DNA of 52,708 nucleotides from CALJIC01 sp039805565 (GCA_039805565.1 JBDLTZ010000226.1:1-52708); one strand, 5' to 3'. Shown: positions 40,451-51,462, numbered from the stretch's first letter. Numbers and translations are program-made. The notes: generated by a model from the letters alone, not told the origin.

Positions 40451-41504
40451 CTCCGTGGATCGGCGGGTTCACTTCGATCGGCGCGGCATAGACACCCGAC
40501 TGCAGGATCCACTCGTGGCCCGGCTCGGGGCTCTCCTCGGCGAACTCCACGGCCGCCTCGACCTCGTCATCCACGCGCTCATCGATCGCGTCGGCGTCCT
40601 TCTCGCTGAGGATGCTCTGGTCGATCAGGAAGCGGCGATAGCGGTCGATCGGGTCGCCCGAGCGGTACTTCTCCACATCCTCTTTCGTGCGGTACTTCTG
40701 GGTGTCCTGGGCCGAGTGACCGCGGAAACGGTAGGTCATCGCCTCGAGCAGCACCGGGCCATGGCCGCTACGAGCGTGCTCGACGGCCCGGACAGCGGCC
40801 TCGCGCATCGTCAGCAGGTCATTGCCGTCCACACGCTCGGCCTTCATGTCGAAGGCGCACGCCTTGCGGTAGATCTCGGTGACGGAGGAGTGCACATCGA
40901 GCGGGGTACCCATGGCGAACAGGTTATTCTCGCAGACGAACACCACCGGCAGCTTCCAGAGCTGCGCGAAGTTGAGCGACTCATAGAACTCGCCGCCGTT
41001 GGTGGCGCCATCGCCGAAGAAGACCATCACCACGCCGTTCGTCTTCTGCATTTTGCAGGCGAGCGCCACGCCGCAGGCCAGCGTCAGGTGGCTGCCGACG
41101 ATCGCGTAGCCGCCCCAGAAGTTCTTCGAGGCATCGGCAAAGTGCATCGAGCCGCCCAGTCCCTTGGAGCAGCCGGTGACCTTACCGAAGAGCTCGGCCA
41201 TGAGGGGCTTGATGTCGAGGCCGCGCGCGATGGCGTGGCCGTGGTCGCGGTAGTGCGTGAAGATGTGGTCCTGCGGCTCGAGCGGGGCAATCGCGCCGAC
41301 GCCGAGAGCCTCCTCGCCGATGTAGAGGTGCAGGAAGCCGCCGATCTTCGCCTTGGTGTACATCTCCTGACACTTCTCCTCGAAGCGGCGGATGAGCACC
41401 ATCTGGCGGTAATAGTCGATCAGCGTATCGGCGGGGATGGGCGGAGCCGCGACTGGCGTATCTGCGCTGCGTGCATTATTTGTCGAAGCCTGTTTCTGGG
41501 CCAT
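40446..41504 (-). CDS. 2-oxoacid dehydrogenase E1 alpha subunit
   Basis: 352 residues from ATG 41504, which follows GAGGAGTGAC; the ATG at 41522 lacks a ribosome site. It decarboxylates the 2-oxoacid with thiamine diphosphate. The ThDP motif is GDGATNGGEFYESLNFAQLW ending before ENN. The core GGSMHFADASKNFWGGYAIV and GHSAQDTQKYRTKEDVEKYR are typical of PdhA/AcoA. The operon order is E1 alpha, E1 beta, E2. No dihydrolipoamide dehydrogenase gene is present nearby, so E3 must be encoded elsewhere. Pyruvate is the likeliest substrate; acetoin cannot be excluded. Confidence 0.93.
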   Translation of the reverse strand: MAQKQASTNNARSADTPVAAPPIPADTLIDYYRQMVLIRRFEEKCQEMYTKAKIGGFLHLYIGEEALGVGAIAPLEPQDHIFTHYRDHGHAIARGLDIKPLMAELFGKVTGCSKGLGGSMHFADASKNFWGGYAIVGSHLTLACGVALACKMQKTNGVVMVFFGDGATNGGEFYESLNFAQLWKLPVVFVCENNLFAMGTPLDVHSSVTEIYRKACAFDMKAERVDGNDLLTMREAAVRAVEHARSGHGPVLLEAMTYRFRGHSAQDTQKYRTKEDVEKYRSGDPIDRYRRFLIDQSILSEKDADAIDERVDDEVEAAVEFAEESPEPGHEWILQSGVYAAPIEVNPPIHGE

Positions 41505-41567
41505 GTCACTCCTCAAAACCACTGATATCTAGGCCGCCGGGGCGGCGCACGAAACACCTGAAGAAGC

Positions 41568-42401
41568 TCAGTTCGACCGTATGTTTGTTGTGCCAGAGCG
41601 CCCTTGGATCACCCCCACCAGCTCTGCCAGCGTCAGGCGGGAAGGGACGCGCGGCGGCGCCTTCGCGGTGCCGCACAGGAGCAGCCGTTTGTTCGGGTGC
41701 AGATACCAGTCAGCACCGGTGTCGACACGGCGCAGATCGCTGTAGACCGGCGACAGGTCGACGTGGGAGCGCGACTGCGCGGCGACGCCCATCCAGCCGT
41801 GGCCGTCGCGGTAGGCGTACAGGACAGCGCCCCGGCTGTATGCCAGCCGGCTCGAGCCCCCGTCCTCACTCTCCATTGCAATTCCCAGGCCCCAAGGCGT
41901 CTGAAACTCGAGGCGCTGCGCGAACGCGGCCTCGAGGCGAAGCTGCCGCGCCTCGTGCTCGTACCAGGCATCCAGATTGGGCAGCATTGCGTATGCGACA
42001 TGGTGTGGGCGGTTGGGAAAAAGCATGTTATAGCCGGCGATCAGGGAATTGATGTTGAAGTAGCCCTGCTCGCTCGCGGGGGCGGTGGCGTTGTCAAGGT
42101 GGCATACTTGGCGCACCATGCGCTCGAGCGCCATGTCCGTCGGGGCGACGGCGCGGCGCACCAGCTCGGCGGCGCAGGTGCCCTGCCTACCGCTACGGTG
42201 GTGGTCAAAGCGCCCCCCTCCGGTATCGACGTGGACCACGCGCAGATCGGCGTCAGCCGGGAGATCATTCAGCGTTGAGCCCGCGGGGACGAACTGCAGA
42301 TCGGCGCCCACAGCGCCGGCAAAACGAATAAAGATCCAGATTGCCGTCAGGCAATCCAGATCCGGAGCTAGATGCCCAACGATGGTCGTTGGCGGGTGCA
42401 C
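41568..42401 (-). CDS. DHH-like phosphoesterase-type protein of unknown function
   Basis: 277 residues from GTG 42401; no good ribosome site. Two metal-binding-like motifs stand out: GHLAPDLDCLTAIWI (H10, D14, D16) and VDTGGGRFDHHRSG (D59, D66, H67, H68), the arrangement of DHH phosphoesterases and of MYG1-type nucleases. The later half (LPNLDAWYEHEARQLRLEAA, then DGHGWMGVAAQSRSHVDL) resembles the C-terminal domain of that group only loosely. Related Chloroflexota proteins are annotated as hypothetical, as far as I recall. It lies 63 bp upstream of the E1 alpha gene on the same strand. Confidence 0.7.
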   Translation of the reverse strand: MHPPTTIVGHLAPDLDCLTAIWIFIRFAGAVGADLQFVPAGSTLNDLPADADLRVVHVDTGGGRFDHHRSGRQGTCAAELVRRAVAPTDMALERMVRQVCHLDNATAPASEQGYFNINSLIAGYNMLFPNRPHHVAYAMLPNLDAWYEHEARQLRLEAAFAQRLEFQTPWGLGIAMESEDGGSSRLAYSRGAVLYAYRDGHGWMGVAAQSRSHVDLSPVYSDLRRVDTGADWYLHPNKRLLLCGTAKAPPRVPSRLTLAELVGVIQGRSGTTNIRSN

Positions 42402-42598
42402 TAAACCGAGTCTCGCTTTCCAGGTAGCGGGTAGCCGGGGTACGGTAGACAGAGCCGCTGCAACGGCCGTTCATCGCAGGGGACTCGGTACCGATCCAGC
42501 ATTGGAGTATACTCGAAAGCAACCGGTATGGCAACCGCCTAGGGCTTCGGAGCGCGCCGGAGCAGCGTGGGACCCTTGCGTTTTCGTATTGGAGGTCG
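42402..42598. other. Gap between divergent DHH-like and S1 genes
   Basis: No gene seen. A minus-strand -10-like TATACT (in GAGTATACTC, about 42508-42517) might serve the DHH-like gene, about 110 bp from its start. Confidence 0.3.
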
Positions 42599-42604
42599 TA
42601 TAAT
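42599..42604 (+). promoter_or_regulatory. -10 promoter of the S1 gene
   Basis: A perfect TATAAT (in TCGTATAATACC), 68 nt before the ATG, giving a leader of about 60 nt. Confidence 0.6.
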
Positions 42605-42672
42605 ACCATAAAGTCCCATTACCACCATCGCGAAGCCCTGTCCCCCCTGCCTGCGACTCTCAAGGAAGGCGC

Positions 42673-43884
42673 ATGGAACAGCAAGAACAGGCTGCGACCC
42701 ACGAGCAAGAAACTCCGAGCTCCTATCAGAAGGGCGATGTCTCAAACGTGCTCTCGGACGAAGAGCAAGAAGACCTCGCGCTGATGAAGCAATTCCTCGC
42801 GAACCCCGCGCACGACTACCGCAACCTGCAATACGGGGATACCGTCGACGGCATCATTATGCGCGTTGACAAGGATGAGATCCTTGTCGACATCGGCTCA
42901 AAGGCCGAGGGCGTAGTCCCGGCACGGGAGATGCAATCACTCCTATCGGAGGACCGCTCAGAGCTGAAGCCGGGGGATGAGCTGCTGGTGTTCGTCGTTC
43001 AGACGGAGGACCGCGAGGGCCGTGCCGTGCTGTCGGTTGACAAGGCGCGCCAGGAAAAGAGCTGGCGGCACCTGCAGACCGTCCACGAGTCCGGCGAGGT
43101 GATCGAGGCCAAGGTGGTGAACTACAACAAAGGCGGCTTGCTCGTGAACTTGGACGGCGTACGCGGCTTCGTGCCCTCGTCTCAGGTGAGCGGCATCAGC
43201 CGCGGCCCCGAGACGCAGAAGCAGTCCGACATGGCCAGGATGGTCGGCACGTTCCTGCCGCTCAAGGTCATTGAGATCAACCGCGTGCGCAACCGCCTGA
43301 TTCTTTCCGAGCGCCAGGCCGTGCAGGACGTGCGCGAGGGCCGCAAGGGCGAGCTCCTCTCTTCCCTCAAGGAGGGCGATGTTCGGCCGGGCGTGGTGAC
43401 CTCGGTGTGCGACTTCGGCGCCTTCGTGGATATCGGCGGGGCCGACGGGCTCGTCCACCTCTCGGAGCTCTCGTGGAGCCGCGTGAAGCACCCGAGCGAG
43501 GTGCTGCGGCCGGGCGACAACGTCAACGTCTATGTGCTCAGCGTGGACAACGACCGCAAGCGGATCGCGCTGTCCATCAAGAGAACCCAGAACGAGCCGT
43601 GGACCACAATCGGCACGCGCTATCAGCTCGGCCAGGTCGTCGAGGGCACCATCACCCAGCTGGCCTCGTTCGGCGCCTTCGCGCGGATCGAGGACGGAGT
43701 CGAGGGCCTGATCCATGTCTCAGAGATGGGGGACGGGCGCGCGCAGCACCCGCGCGAGGTCGTCCAGGAGGGGGATATCGTCCAGGTGCGCATCATCCGC
43801 ATCGATCCGGCACGCAAGCGCATGGGGCTGAGTATGCGCCAGGGGGGCGAGCCGGGCGCGGCGCTCGACGAGGCCGAAACCTAA
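42673..43884 (+). CDS. rpsA: Ribosomal protein S1-like protein, four S1 domains
   Basis: 403 residues. Four S1 RNA-binding folds: about 52-122 (GDTVDGIIMRVDKDEILVDI), 135-203 (GEVIEAKVVNYNKGGLLVNL), 222-290 (GDVRPGVVTSVCDFGAFVDI) and 307-377 (GQVVEGTITQLASFGAFARI). The third and fourth are the best conserved, ending LVHLSELSW and LIHVSEMGD. S1 helps the 30S subunit bind structured mRNA. The protein has a Gln/Glu-rich N-terminus and four rather than six domains, as in many non-proteobacteria. AAGGAAGG precedes the ATG. Confidence 0.92.
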   Translation: MEQQEQAATHEQETPSSYQKGDVSNVLSDEEQEDLALMKQFLANPAHDYRNLQYGDTVDGIIMRVDKDEILVDIGSKAEGVVPAREMQSLLSEDRSELKPGDELLVFVVQTEDREGRAVLSVDKARQEKSWRHLQTVHESGEVIEAKVVNYNKGGLLVNLDGVRGFVPSSQVSGISRGPETQKQSDMARMVGTFLPLKVIEINRVRNRLILSERQAVQDVREGRKGELLSSLKEGDVRPGVVTSVCDFGAFVDIGGADGLVHLSELSWSRVKHPSEVLRPGDNVNVYVLSVDNDRKRIALSIKRTQNEPWTTIGTRYQLGQVVEGTITQLASFGAFARIEDGVEGLIHVSEMGDGRAQHPREVVQEGDIVQVRIIRIDPARKRMGLSMRQGGEPGAALDEAET

Positions 43885-43912
43885 GCGCATTCACCCATTT
43901 CTCATCTTCGGC

Positions 43913-43921
43913 TGGTACAAT
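43913..43921 (+). promoter_or_regulatory. Extended -10 promoter of clpC
   Basis: TGGTACAAT, 65 nt before the ATG. No CIRCE-type or CtsR-type heptanucleotide operator is visible in the leader, so heat control is not evident from sequence. Confidence 0.65.
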
Positions 43922-43986
43922 ATCGGCGGACGAGAGTACCGCAGGAGCGGACCTGTTGGGTCAGTCACACTAGTTGGAGAACGACC

Positions 43987-46536
<2,550 letters not shown>

Positions 46537-46558
46537 CAGCTCACGACGATGGACGCGG

Positions 46559-46586
46559 ATGGGCTACGGGGAATCCCGTAGCCCAT
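46559..46586 (+). terminator. Hairpin between clpC and radA
   Basis: ATGGGCTACGGG (46559-46570) pairs perfectly with 46575-46586 around the loop GAAT, 22 nt after the clpC stop, followed by TTGTG. It ends only 3 nt before the radA promoter, so the two genes are probably transcribed separately. Confidence 0.75.
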
Positions 46587-46589
46587 TTG

Positions 46590-46598
46590 TGCTATAAT
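46590..46598 (+). promoter_or_regulatory. Extended -10 promoter of radA
   Basis: TGCTATAAT, right behind the clpC terminator, 58 nt before the GTG start. Confidence 0.7.
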
Positions 46599-46656
46599 GC
46601 CCACGGCAGAGCTCTTGGCTCGGTCACCCGCCGTGAAAGAAACCCCGAGGCACCAC

Positions 46657-49578
46657 GTGGCGAAAACGCGCACGATCTTCCTCTGTCAGCAGTGCGGCTC
46701 CCAGCAGACGCGCTGGATGGGCAAGTGCCCCGACTGCGGCACCTGGGACAGCCTGGTGGAGCAGGCTGAGCGCAAGGAGCCGGCCGGCAAGAGCCGCGGC
46801 GGCGCCACATCCACCGGCGCGAACCGACCGACCCCATTGCGTGAGATCGCGATCGGCGGCTTCACGCGGCTGCCGGTGCTGGGGGACGAGTTCGGCCGGG
46901 TGCTCGGCGGCGGGATCGTGCCGGGGAGCCTGGTGCTGATCGGCGGCGAACCGGGAATCGGGAAGTGCGTCGTGGGAAACACGCGAGTGCTCGACCCACG
47001 CACAGGGGACTATCTGCCAATCACCGACTGGCAGCAGACCGATCGAGCCGTGCTCGGCCTCAATACAATCAGCCATCAGTTGCGGCCGGCTTGCGTCACA
47101 GCCTTTCATGACAATGGGATCCGGCCGACAGTTGAGATCCGCACGCGCCTTGGACGCCACCTCCAGTGCACCCCCTCTCACCCTGTTCTCACGCCGGTGG
47201 GCTGGCGCGAAGTCGGAGGGCTCCACCGAGGAGATCGGATCGCATCACCACGCGCTCTCCCGTATTTCGGCAACGAGACAATGCCAGACGCCGAGGTGAA
47301 GCTGATCGCCTACATCCTCTCGGACAGCGATGCCCAGAGCAGCGTACATGTCACCACCGCGCTGCCGGAAGTCGCCGCCGACCTCCAGACAGTGGCCGAT
47401 CACTTCGGGATGACGCTTCGTTGCTACCGGAAGCGCGGTAACCGCGCCGCCACCTATCGCTTCGTTGTGCCCCCCGGGCAGCGAGAAGCTGCGCGCCAGG
47501 AGATTGCCGGAGCGTTGAGGAGCATACACGGCGAGCTCGGCGGCTCGTGGACCGATTGGGCACAAGCCGCTTGTGTCAGCGAGGCGATGCTCAACATGTG
47601 GCGGCGCGCGGAGAGTGCACCGAGCGCAGACGAGCTGCGTCGCCTCGCGGAAGCGGCTGGCGTACCCCTCGAGCGGCTGGCCCCAGACAGGCGCGACCAG
47701 GCGGAGATGACCACGCCGGTTGCACGTTTACTCCAGCAGGTTAGTCTGAGACATACTACAGCAGCGACAAAGGTTGTTCCCGAAGCAATCTTCAGACTTG
47801 AGCCCAGCAAGCTCACCTTGTTTCTCAAGATACTGTTCACATGCGATGGTTCGATCTACGTCTCAAACCGTGGCATTGCTGGAATCTCGTACACTACAAT
47901 CAGCCGGCGCCTCGCAGAGGATGTCCAGCATCTGCTGCTGCGGTTCGGGTTTATTGCGCAGCTGCGGACCAAGCGTTTACAGGTACGAGGCGCTCCATAC
48001 ACAGCATTCGAGCTCCAGGTACTTGGGTCTCGCGAAGTGAAACGCTTTCTGTCCGAGATCGGCATATTGGGGCGAGCCGAAGCAAAGGCTCGGCTCGAAA
48101 CGATTCAGGAGCCGCGTCTGCCATCAACCCACTTCGATACTGTTCCGACAGAAGCCAACTTCTGGGGCCACGTGCGCGAACTCGTGGCCGGGGTTTCCTA
48201 CACACAGATGTCTCGCGAGGCTGGAGTGGTTGTGCACCCCAATCACGAAGACCGTCCGCTGTGTCGAAGCACGGTTGTCGCCCTCGCGAATACGTATCCA
48301 TCCACCTATCTCCAGGCCCTCGCTCACGGGGACATCTACTGGGATGAAATTGAGAGCATCGTCGAGGCAGCTGAGGCGCCTGTCTACGACATCACCGTTC
48401 CCGCACACGCCAACTTCGTGGCAAACGATCTGATCGTCCATAACTCGACGCTGCTGGCCCAGGCGGCCGCGAAGTTCGCCGACGAGGTCGGGCCGGCGCT
48501 GTACGTATCGGCGGAGGAGTCCGGCCAGCAGATCAAGCTGCGGGCGGCGCGCATGGGGCTGGACCCGGAGCACCTGCTGATCTACTCCGAGACGAGCCTG
48601 GACGCGATCCTGGAGCAGATCACGCAGATCAAGCCGCGGCTGGTGATCGTCGACTCGATCCAGACCGTCTACCTCGAGGACGTGACCTCGGCGGCGGGGA
48701 GCGTCAGCCAGGTGCGCGAGGGGGCGATGCGCCTGCTGCGGGCGGCCAAGGACAGCGGCATCCCGATGTTCCTGGTGGGGCACGTGACCAAGGAGGGCGC
48801 GATCGCCGGTCCGCGCGTGCTGGAGCATATCGTCGATGTAGTGCTGTACCTCGAGGGGGAGCGCTTCCACCAGTACCGGCTGCTGCGCGGCGTGAAAAAC
48901 CGCTTCGGCTCGACCGACGAGGTGGGTGTGTTCGAGATGACGCAGCTCGGCCTCAAGGAGGTTCCCAACCCGTCGCAGGTGTTCCTGGCCGAGCGCAGCG
49001 CAGGAACGCCGGGCTCGGCGGTGGCGGTGACGATGGAGGGCACACGGCCGATCCTGGTAGAGGTTCAGGCACTGACCTCGAACACCGCGAGCCCACAGCC
49101 GCGCCGGACCGCCAACGGCTTCGACATGAACCGGCTCCAGATGCTGATCGCCGTGCTCTCGAAACGTGTCGGGCTGCCGTTGTTCAATCAGGACGTGTAT
49201 GTTAACATTGTGGGCGGTCTCCGCATCGGGGAGCCGGCCGCGGACCTCGCCGTAGCCGTAGCGATCGCCTCGTCGTTCCGCAACCAGCGGGTCCGGCAGG
49301 ACGCGGTGCTGGTGGGGGAGGTGGGCCTCTCCGGTGAGCTCCGAAGCGTGGGGCAGCTCGAGCGGAGGCTAAGCGAGGCCGCCAAGCTCGGCTTCAGCCG
49401 CGCGTACCTCCCCGTCACAGGAGCCGCTCTGCGCGTAGATGGCCTCTCCGCGCTGGAGACGCGCTCGCTGGCCGAGGCGGTAGACCAGGCGCTCGAGGGC
49501 CGGGCACAGCGGCCGCCAACCGACCGACGACGACCGACAACCGACGACCAGGATGACGATGCAGACGAAACGGAGTAG
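46657..49578 (+). CDS. radA: DNA repair protein RadA interrupted by an intein
   Basis: 973 residues from GTG 46657, with GAGG 6 nt upstream and the family start AKTRTIFLCQQCG; the ATG at 46597 overlaps the -10 element and is rejected. RadA promotes branch migration in recombination. The N-terminal zinc finger is C10-C13-C24-C27. The Walker A loop GGEPGIGK is split after K103; extein sequence resumes with STLLAQ at residue 597. The downstream RadA parts are normal: LVIVDSIQT (Walker B), the RadA-specific RGVKNRFGSTDEVG and a Lon-like domain. Without the intein the protein is 480 residues, a normal RadA. Splicing is required for ATP binding. The last codons lie in GACCGAC-type heptads. Confidence 0.95.
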   Translation: MAKTRTIFLCQQCGSQQTRWMGKCPDCGTWDSLVEQAERKEPAGKSRGGATSTGANRPTPLREIAIGGFTRLPVLGDEFGRVLGGGIVPGSLVLIGGEPGIGKCVVGNTRVLDPRTGDYLPITDWQQTDRAVLGLNTISHQLRPACVTAFHDNGIRPTVEIRTRLGRHLQCTPSHPVLTPVGWREVGGLHRGDRIASPRALPYFGNETMPDAEVKLIAYILSDSDAQSSVHVTTALPEVAADLQTVADHFGMTLRCYRKRGNRAATYRFVVPPGQREAARQEIAGALRSIHGELGGSWTDWAQAACVSEAMLNMWRRAESAPSADELRRLAEAAGVPLERLAPDRRDQAEMTTPVARLLQQVSLRHTTAATKVVPEAIFRLEPSKLTLFLKILFTCDGSIYVSNRGIAGISYTTISRRLAEDVQHLLLRFGFIAQLRTKRLQVRGAPYTAFELQVLGSREVKRFLSEIGILGRAEAKARLETIQEPRLPSTHFDTVPTEANFWGHVRELVAGVSYTQMSREAGVVVHPNHEDRPLCRSTVVALANTYPSTYLQALAHGDIYWDEIESIVEAAEAPVYDITVPAHANFVANDLIVHNSTLLAQAAAKFADEVGPALYVSAEESGQQIKLRAARMGLDPEHLLIYSETSLDAILEQITQIKPRLVIVDSIQTVYLEDVTSAAGSVSQVREGAMRLLRAAKDSGIPMFLVGHVTKEGAIAGPRVLEHIVDVVLYLEGERFHQYRLLRGVKNRFGSTDEVGVFEMTQLGLKEVPNPSQVFLAERSAGTPGSAVAVTMEGTRPILVEVQALTSNTASPQPRRTANGFDMNRLQMLIAVLSKRVGLPLFNQDVYVNIVGGLRIGEPAADLAVAVAIASSFRNQRVRQDAVLVGEVGLSGELRSVGQLERRLSEAAKLGFSRAYLPVTGAALRVDGLSALETRSLAEAVDQALEGRAQRPPTDRRRPTTDDQDDDADETE
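46966..48444 (+). mobile_element. Intein (493 residues) with DOD-type endonuclease domain
   Basis: Residues 104-596 of the precursor. Splicing blocks are complete: Cys1 in CVVGNTRVLDPRTGDY, block B TPSHPVLTPVGW (T69, H72), block F VYDITVPAHANFVAND and the C-terminal LIVHN followed by Ser+1. A LAGLIDADG-like endonuclease lies between, with motif 1 LIAYILSDSDAQ (113-124), whose usual GDG is SDS, and motif 2 LFLKILFTCDGS (285-296). A helix-turn-helix-like insert (about 196-245, WAQAACVSEAMLNMWRR) separates them. The intein DNA is visibly less GC-rich than the exteins. The sequence most resembles DnaB-type inteins. The site is the most conserved point of RadA. Confidence 0.94.
49519..49550 (+). 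repeat. GACCGAC-type heptads in the last codons of radA
   Basis: GACCGAC occurs at 49522 and again about 10 bp on, followed by AACCGAC and GACC. It encodes the PTDRRRPTTDDQ tail, which is absent from ordinary RadA proteins. Confidence 0.65.
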
Positions 49579-49619
49579 CGAAATACCCCTCGCAGCGGCT
49601 GGTCCGGCGCCGACTGGCG

Positions 49620-49647
49620 GTGCTCGGTGGTCTGTGGTCGGTAGTCA
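49620..49647. repeat. Heptads before yacL
   Basis: GTGCTCG, GTGGTCT, GTGGTCG and GTAGTCA follow each other and end 3 bp before the yacL ATG. They are opposite in sense to the units at the end of radA, which lie about 70 bp upstream. Confidence 0.6.
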
Positions 49648-49650
49648 CCT

Positions 49651-50742
49651 ATGAACATCAGCCTCAACTTCCTCGTCAGGATCCTGGGCATGGGCGCGCT
49701 GGCCTATGTGGGCAGCATGCTCGGCGCGATACTCTCCGGCCCCTCCCCGAACCAGAACGAGGTACTGGCGACGCAGCTGCTCACGCTGGCGGGCGCCGGC
49801 CTCGGTCTCCTCACCACCCACCGCTGGACGATCGAGCCGGTCCAGAACTGGCTGCGCTACCTCCGCAGCATCTCGATCGCAGAGCTGACCGCTATGTCCC
49901 TCGGGGCGCTGATCGGCCTGGTGTTCGCCGTGCTGCTCTCGGTGCCGCTCGCGCAGCTGCCCGCGCCACTCGGCCAGGTGCTCCCGATTGCCGCTGCGCT
50001 GACCCTGGCGTACATCGGGGGCGTGATCTTCTCCACGCGCAAGAAAGAGATCGGCGAGCTGCTGCGGGCGTCGCGCAGCTCGTCGCTGGTTCTCCCGCAG
50101 CAGCTCCTCGGCGCCGTGCAGCCGCAGCGCCGCTACCTGCTCGACACCTCGGCGATCATCGACGGCCGCATCGCCAACGTGAGCCAGACGGGGTTCCTGG
50201 AGGGCACGCTACAGGTGCCACACTTTGTGCTCAACGAGCTCCAGACACTGGCGGACTCAGCTGACGAGCTGCGCCGCGGCAAGGGTAAGCGCGGGCTGGA
50301 GATCCTTAACACGATGCAGAAGAGCTCACCCACGCCTGTCGAAGTGATCAACGTGGAGGTGCCAGACAGCCAGCAGGTGGACGAGAAGCTGGTTGTGCTG
50401 GCGCGCCAGTACCACTGCCCGATCATCACCAACGACCACAACCTCGGGCGGGTGGCCGAGCTACAGGGTGTCAAGGTGCTGAGCCTCAACCAGCTCGCTG
50501 ACGCAGTACGCGCGCCGGTGGTCCCCGGCCAGGATATCGTCGTGACGATCCGGGACGTCGGGCGCGAGCGCGAGCAGGGCATCTCGTTCCTAGACGACGG
50601 CACGATGATCGTGGTGGAGGACGCACGGCGGCTGATCGGCAAGGATGTGTCGGCCACCGTGACGCGTGTGTATCAGACGCAGACCGGCAGGATCGTGTTC
50701 GCCCACCTGAACAGCGGTTCCGATAAGGTGGCGGGGCGATGA
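49651..50742 (+). CDS. YacL-type membrane PIN/TRAM ribonuclease-like protein
   Basis: 363 residues. Four N-terminal hydrophobic segments (about 8-30, 42-58, 85-106 and 112-130), then a PIN domain (about 165-285) with acidic residues in LLDTSAIIDGRI, VLNELQTLAD and ITNDHNL, and a C-terminal TRAM domain (about 295-355, PVVPGQDIVVTIRDVGRERE). The architecture is that of B. subtilis YacL, which lies downstream of clpC-radA-disA. disA is missing here. PIN domains are usually Mg-dependent RNases; YacL's target is unknown. The ATG follows heptad repeats with no clear ribosome site, so start efficiency is uncertain. It overlaps dtd by ATGA. Confidence 0.88.
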   Translation: MNISLNFLVRILGMGALAYVGSMLGAILSGPSPNQNEVLATQLLTLAGAGLGLLTTHRWTIEPVQNWLRYLRSISIAELTAMSLGALIGLVFAVLLSVPLAQLPAPLGQVLPIAAALTLAYIGGVIFSTRKKEIGELLRASRSSSLVLPQQLLGAVQPQRRYLLDTSAIIDGRIANVSQTGFLEGTLQVPHFVLNELQTLADSADELRRGKGKRGLEILNTMQKSSPTPVEVINVEVPDSQQVDEKLVVLARQYHCPIITNDHNLGRVAELQGVKVLSLNQLADAVRAPVVPGQDIVVTIRDVGREREQGISFLDDGTMIVVEDARRLIGKDVSATVTRVYQTQTGRIVFAHLNSGSDKVAGR

Positions 50743-51203
50743 GAGCAGTCATCCAACGCGTCACAGAGGCCTCTGTCACCGTCGAGGGTGAGGTGGTCGG
50801 CGCAATCGGCTGTGGGCTGCTGGTGCTGCTCGGCGTCGGGGGCGGGGACACTCTGGCCGAGGCGAAGCTGCTCACGGACAAGATCGCCAACATGCGGATC
50901 TTCGCCGACGACGAGGGTCGCTTCAACCGCTCGCTGCTGGATGTCCGGGGTGAGGCGCTGGTCGTATCCCAGTTCACGCTGTACGCCGACACCCGGCGCG
51001 GGCGACGGCCAAGCTTTACGGCGGCGGGGGCGCCAGAGGTCGCTGCGCCACTCGTGGAGGCCTTCGCAGACGCTCTGCGGTCGCTGGGGGTCGCGGTGGC
51101 CACCGGGCGCTTCGGCGCAAACATGCAAGTGGCGCTGGTCAACGATGGGCCGGTGACGATCGTGCTAGACAGCGACAATTTCCGCGAGCCACGCAACGGG
51201 TAG
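50739..51203 (+). CDS. dtd: D-aminoacyl-tRNA deacylase
   Basis: 154 residues. It removes D-amino acids (and glycine from tRNA-Ala) from mischarged tRNAs. The catalytic motifs are SQFTLYAD and NDGPVT, the latter with the Gly-cisPro pair that rejects L-amino acids. MRAVIQRVTEASVTV is the standard start. The ATG overlaps the yacL TGA by four bases, so translation is probably coupled. Confidence 0.96.
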   Translation: MRAVIQRVTEASVTVEGEVVGAIGCGLLVLLGVGGGDTLAEAKLLTDKIANMRIFADDEGRFNRSLLDVRGEALVVSQFTLYADTRRGRRPSFTAAGAPEVAAPLVEAFADALRSLGVAVATGRFGANMQVALVNDGPVTIVLDSDNFREPRNG

Positions 51204-51222
51204 GCGCGTGACGGAGGCGACG

Positions 51223-51462
51223 ATGGACCCCAAGCAGCGGGATAAGGCGATCGAGGAGCTAGCGGCGGGGATCACGCGCCGGGGGCTCGATGCGCCAGCC
51301 AGGATTGTGCTTGACGTCCTCGGCCCGGTCAGCTTCCTTGCGGCGCAGACGGCGCTCTTCACACGGCCGCTGCTCCCCACGGGGCGCTGGCGCGGCTACG
51401 CCAGCGCGCTCGGCGACGAGGAGGGCTGGCGAGCACTCCAACGCCTCGTAGCGCGAGAGTAA
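51223..51462 (+). CDS. Small conserved hypothetical protein
   Basis: 79 residues from ATG 51223, which follows GGAGGCGACG; a GTG at 51208 would put this ribosome site inside the gene. The sequence has ITRRGLDAPARIVLDVLGPV, then SFLAAQTALFTRPLLPTG, a pattern of one amphipathic and one hydrophobic helix seen in small proteins of Chloroflexota and related phyla. I know of no function. It follows dtd by 19 nt and may belong to the same transcript. Confidence 0.7.
   Translation: MDPKQRDKAIEELAAGITRRGLDAPARIVLDVLGPVSFLAAQTALFTRPLLPTGRWRGYASALGDEEGWRALQRLVARE

Noticed and set aside
43885..43986. CIRCE or CtsR heat-shock operator before clpC
   Set aside because: Neither the TTAGCACTC inverted repeat nor a tandem heptanucleotide CtsR box is visible.
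46966..48444. An insertion sequence or group II intron in radA
   Set aside because: The frame stays open through the insertion, and protein-splicing motifs stand at both ends; there are no terminal inverted repeats.
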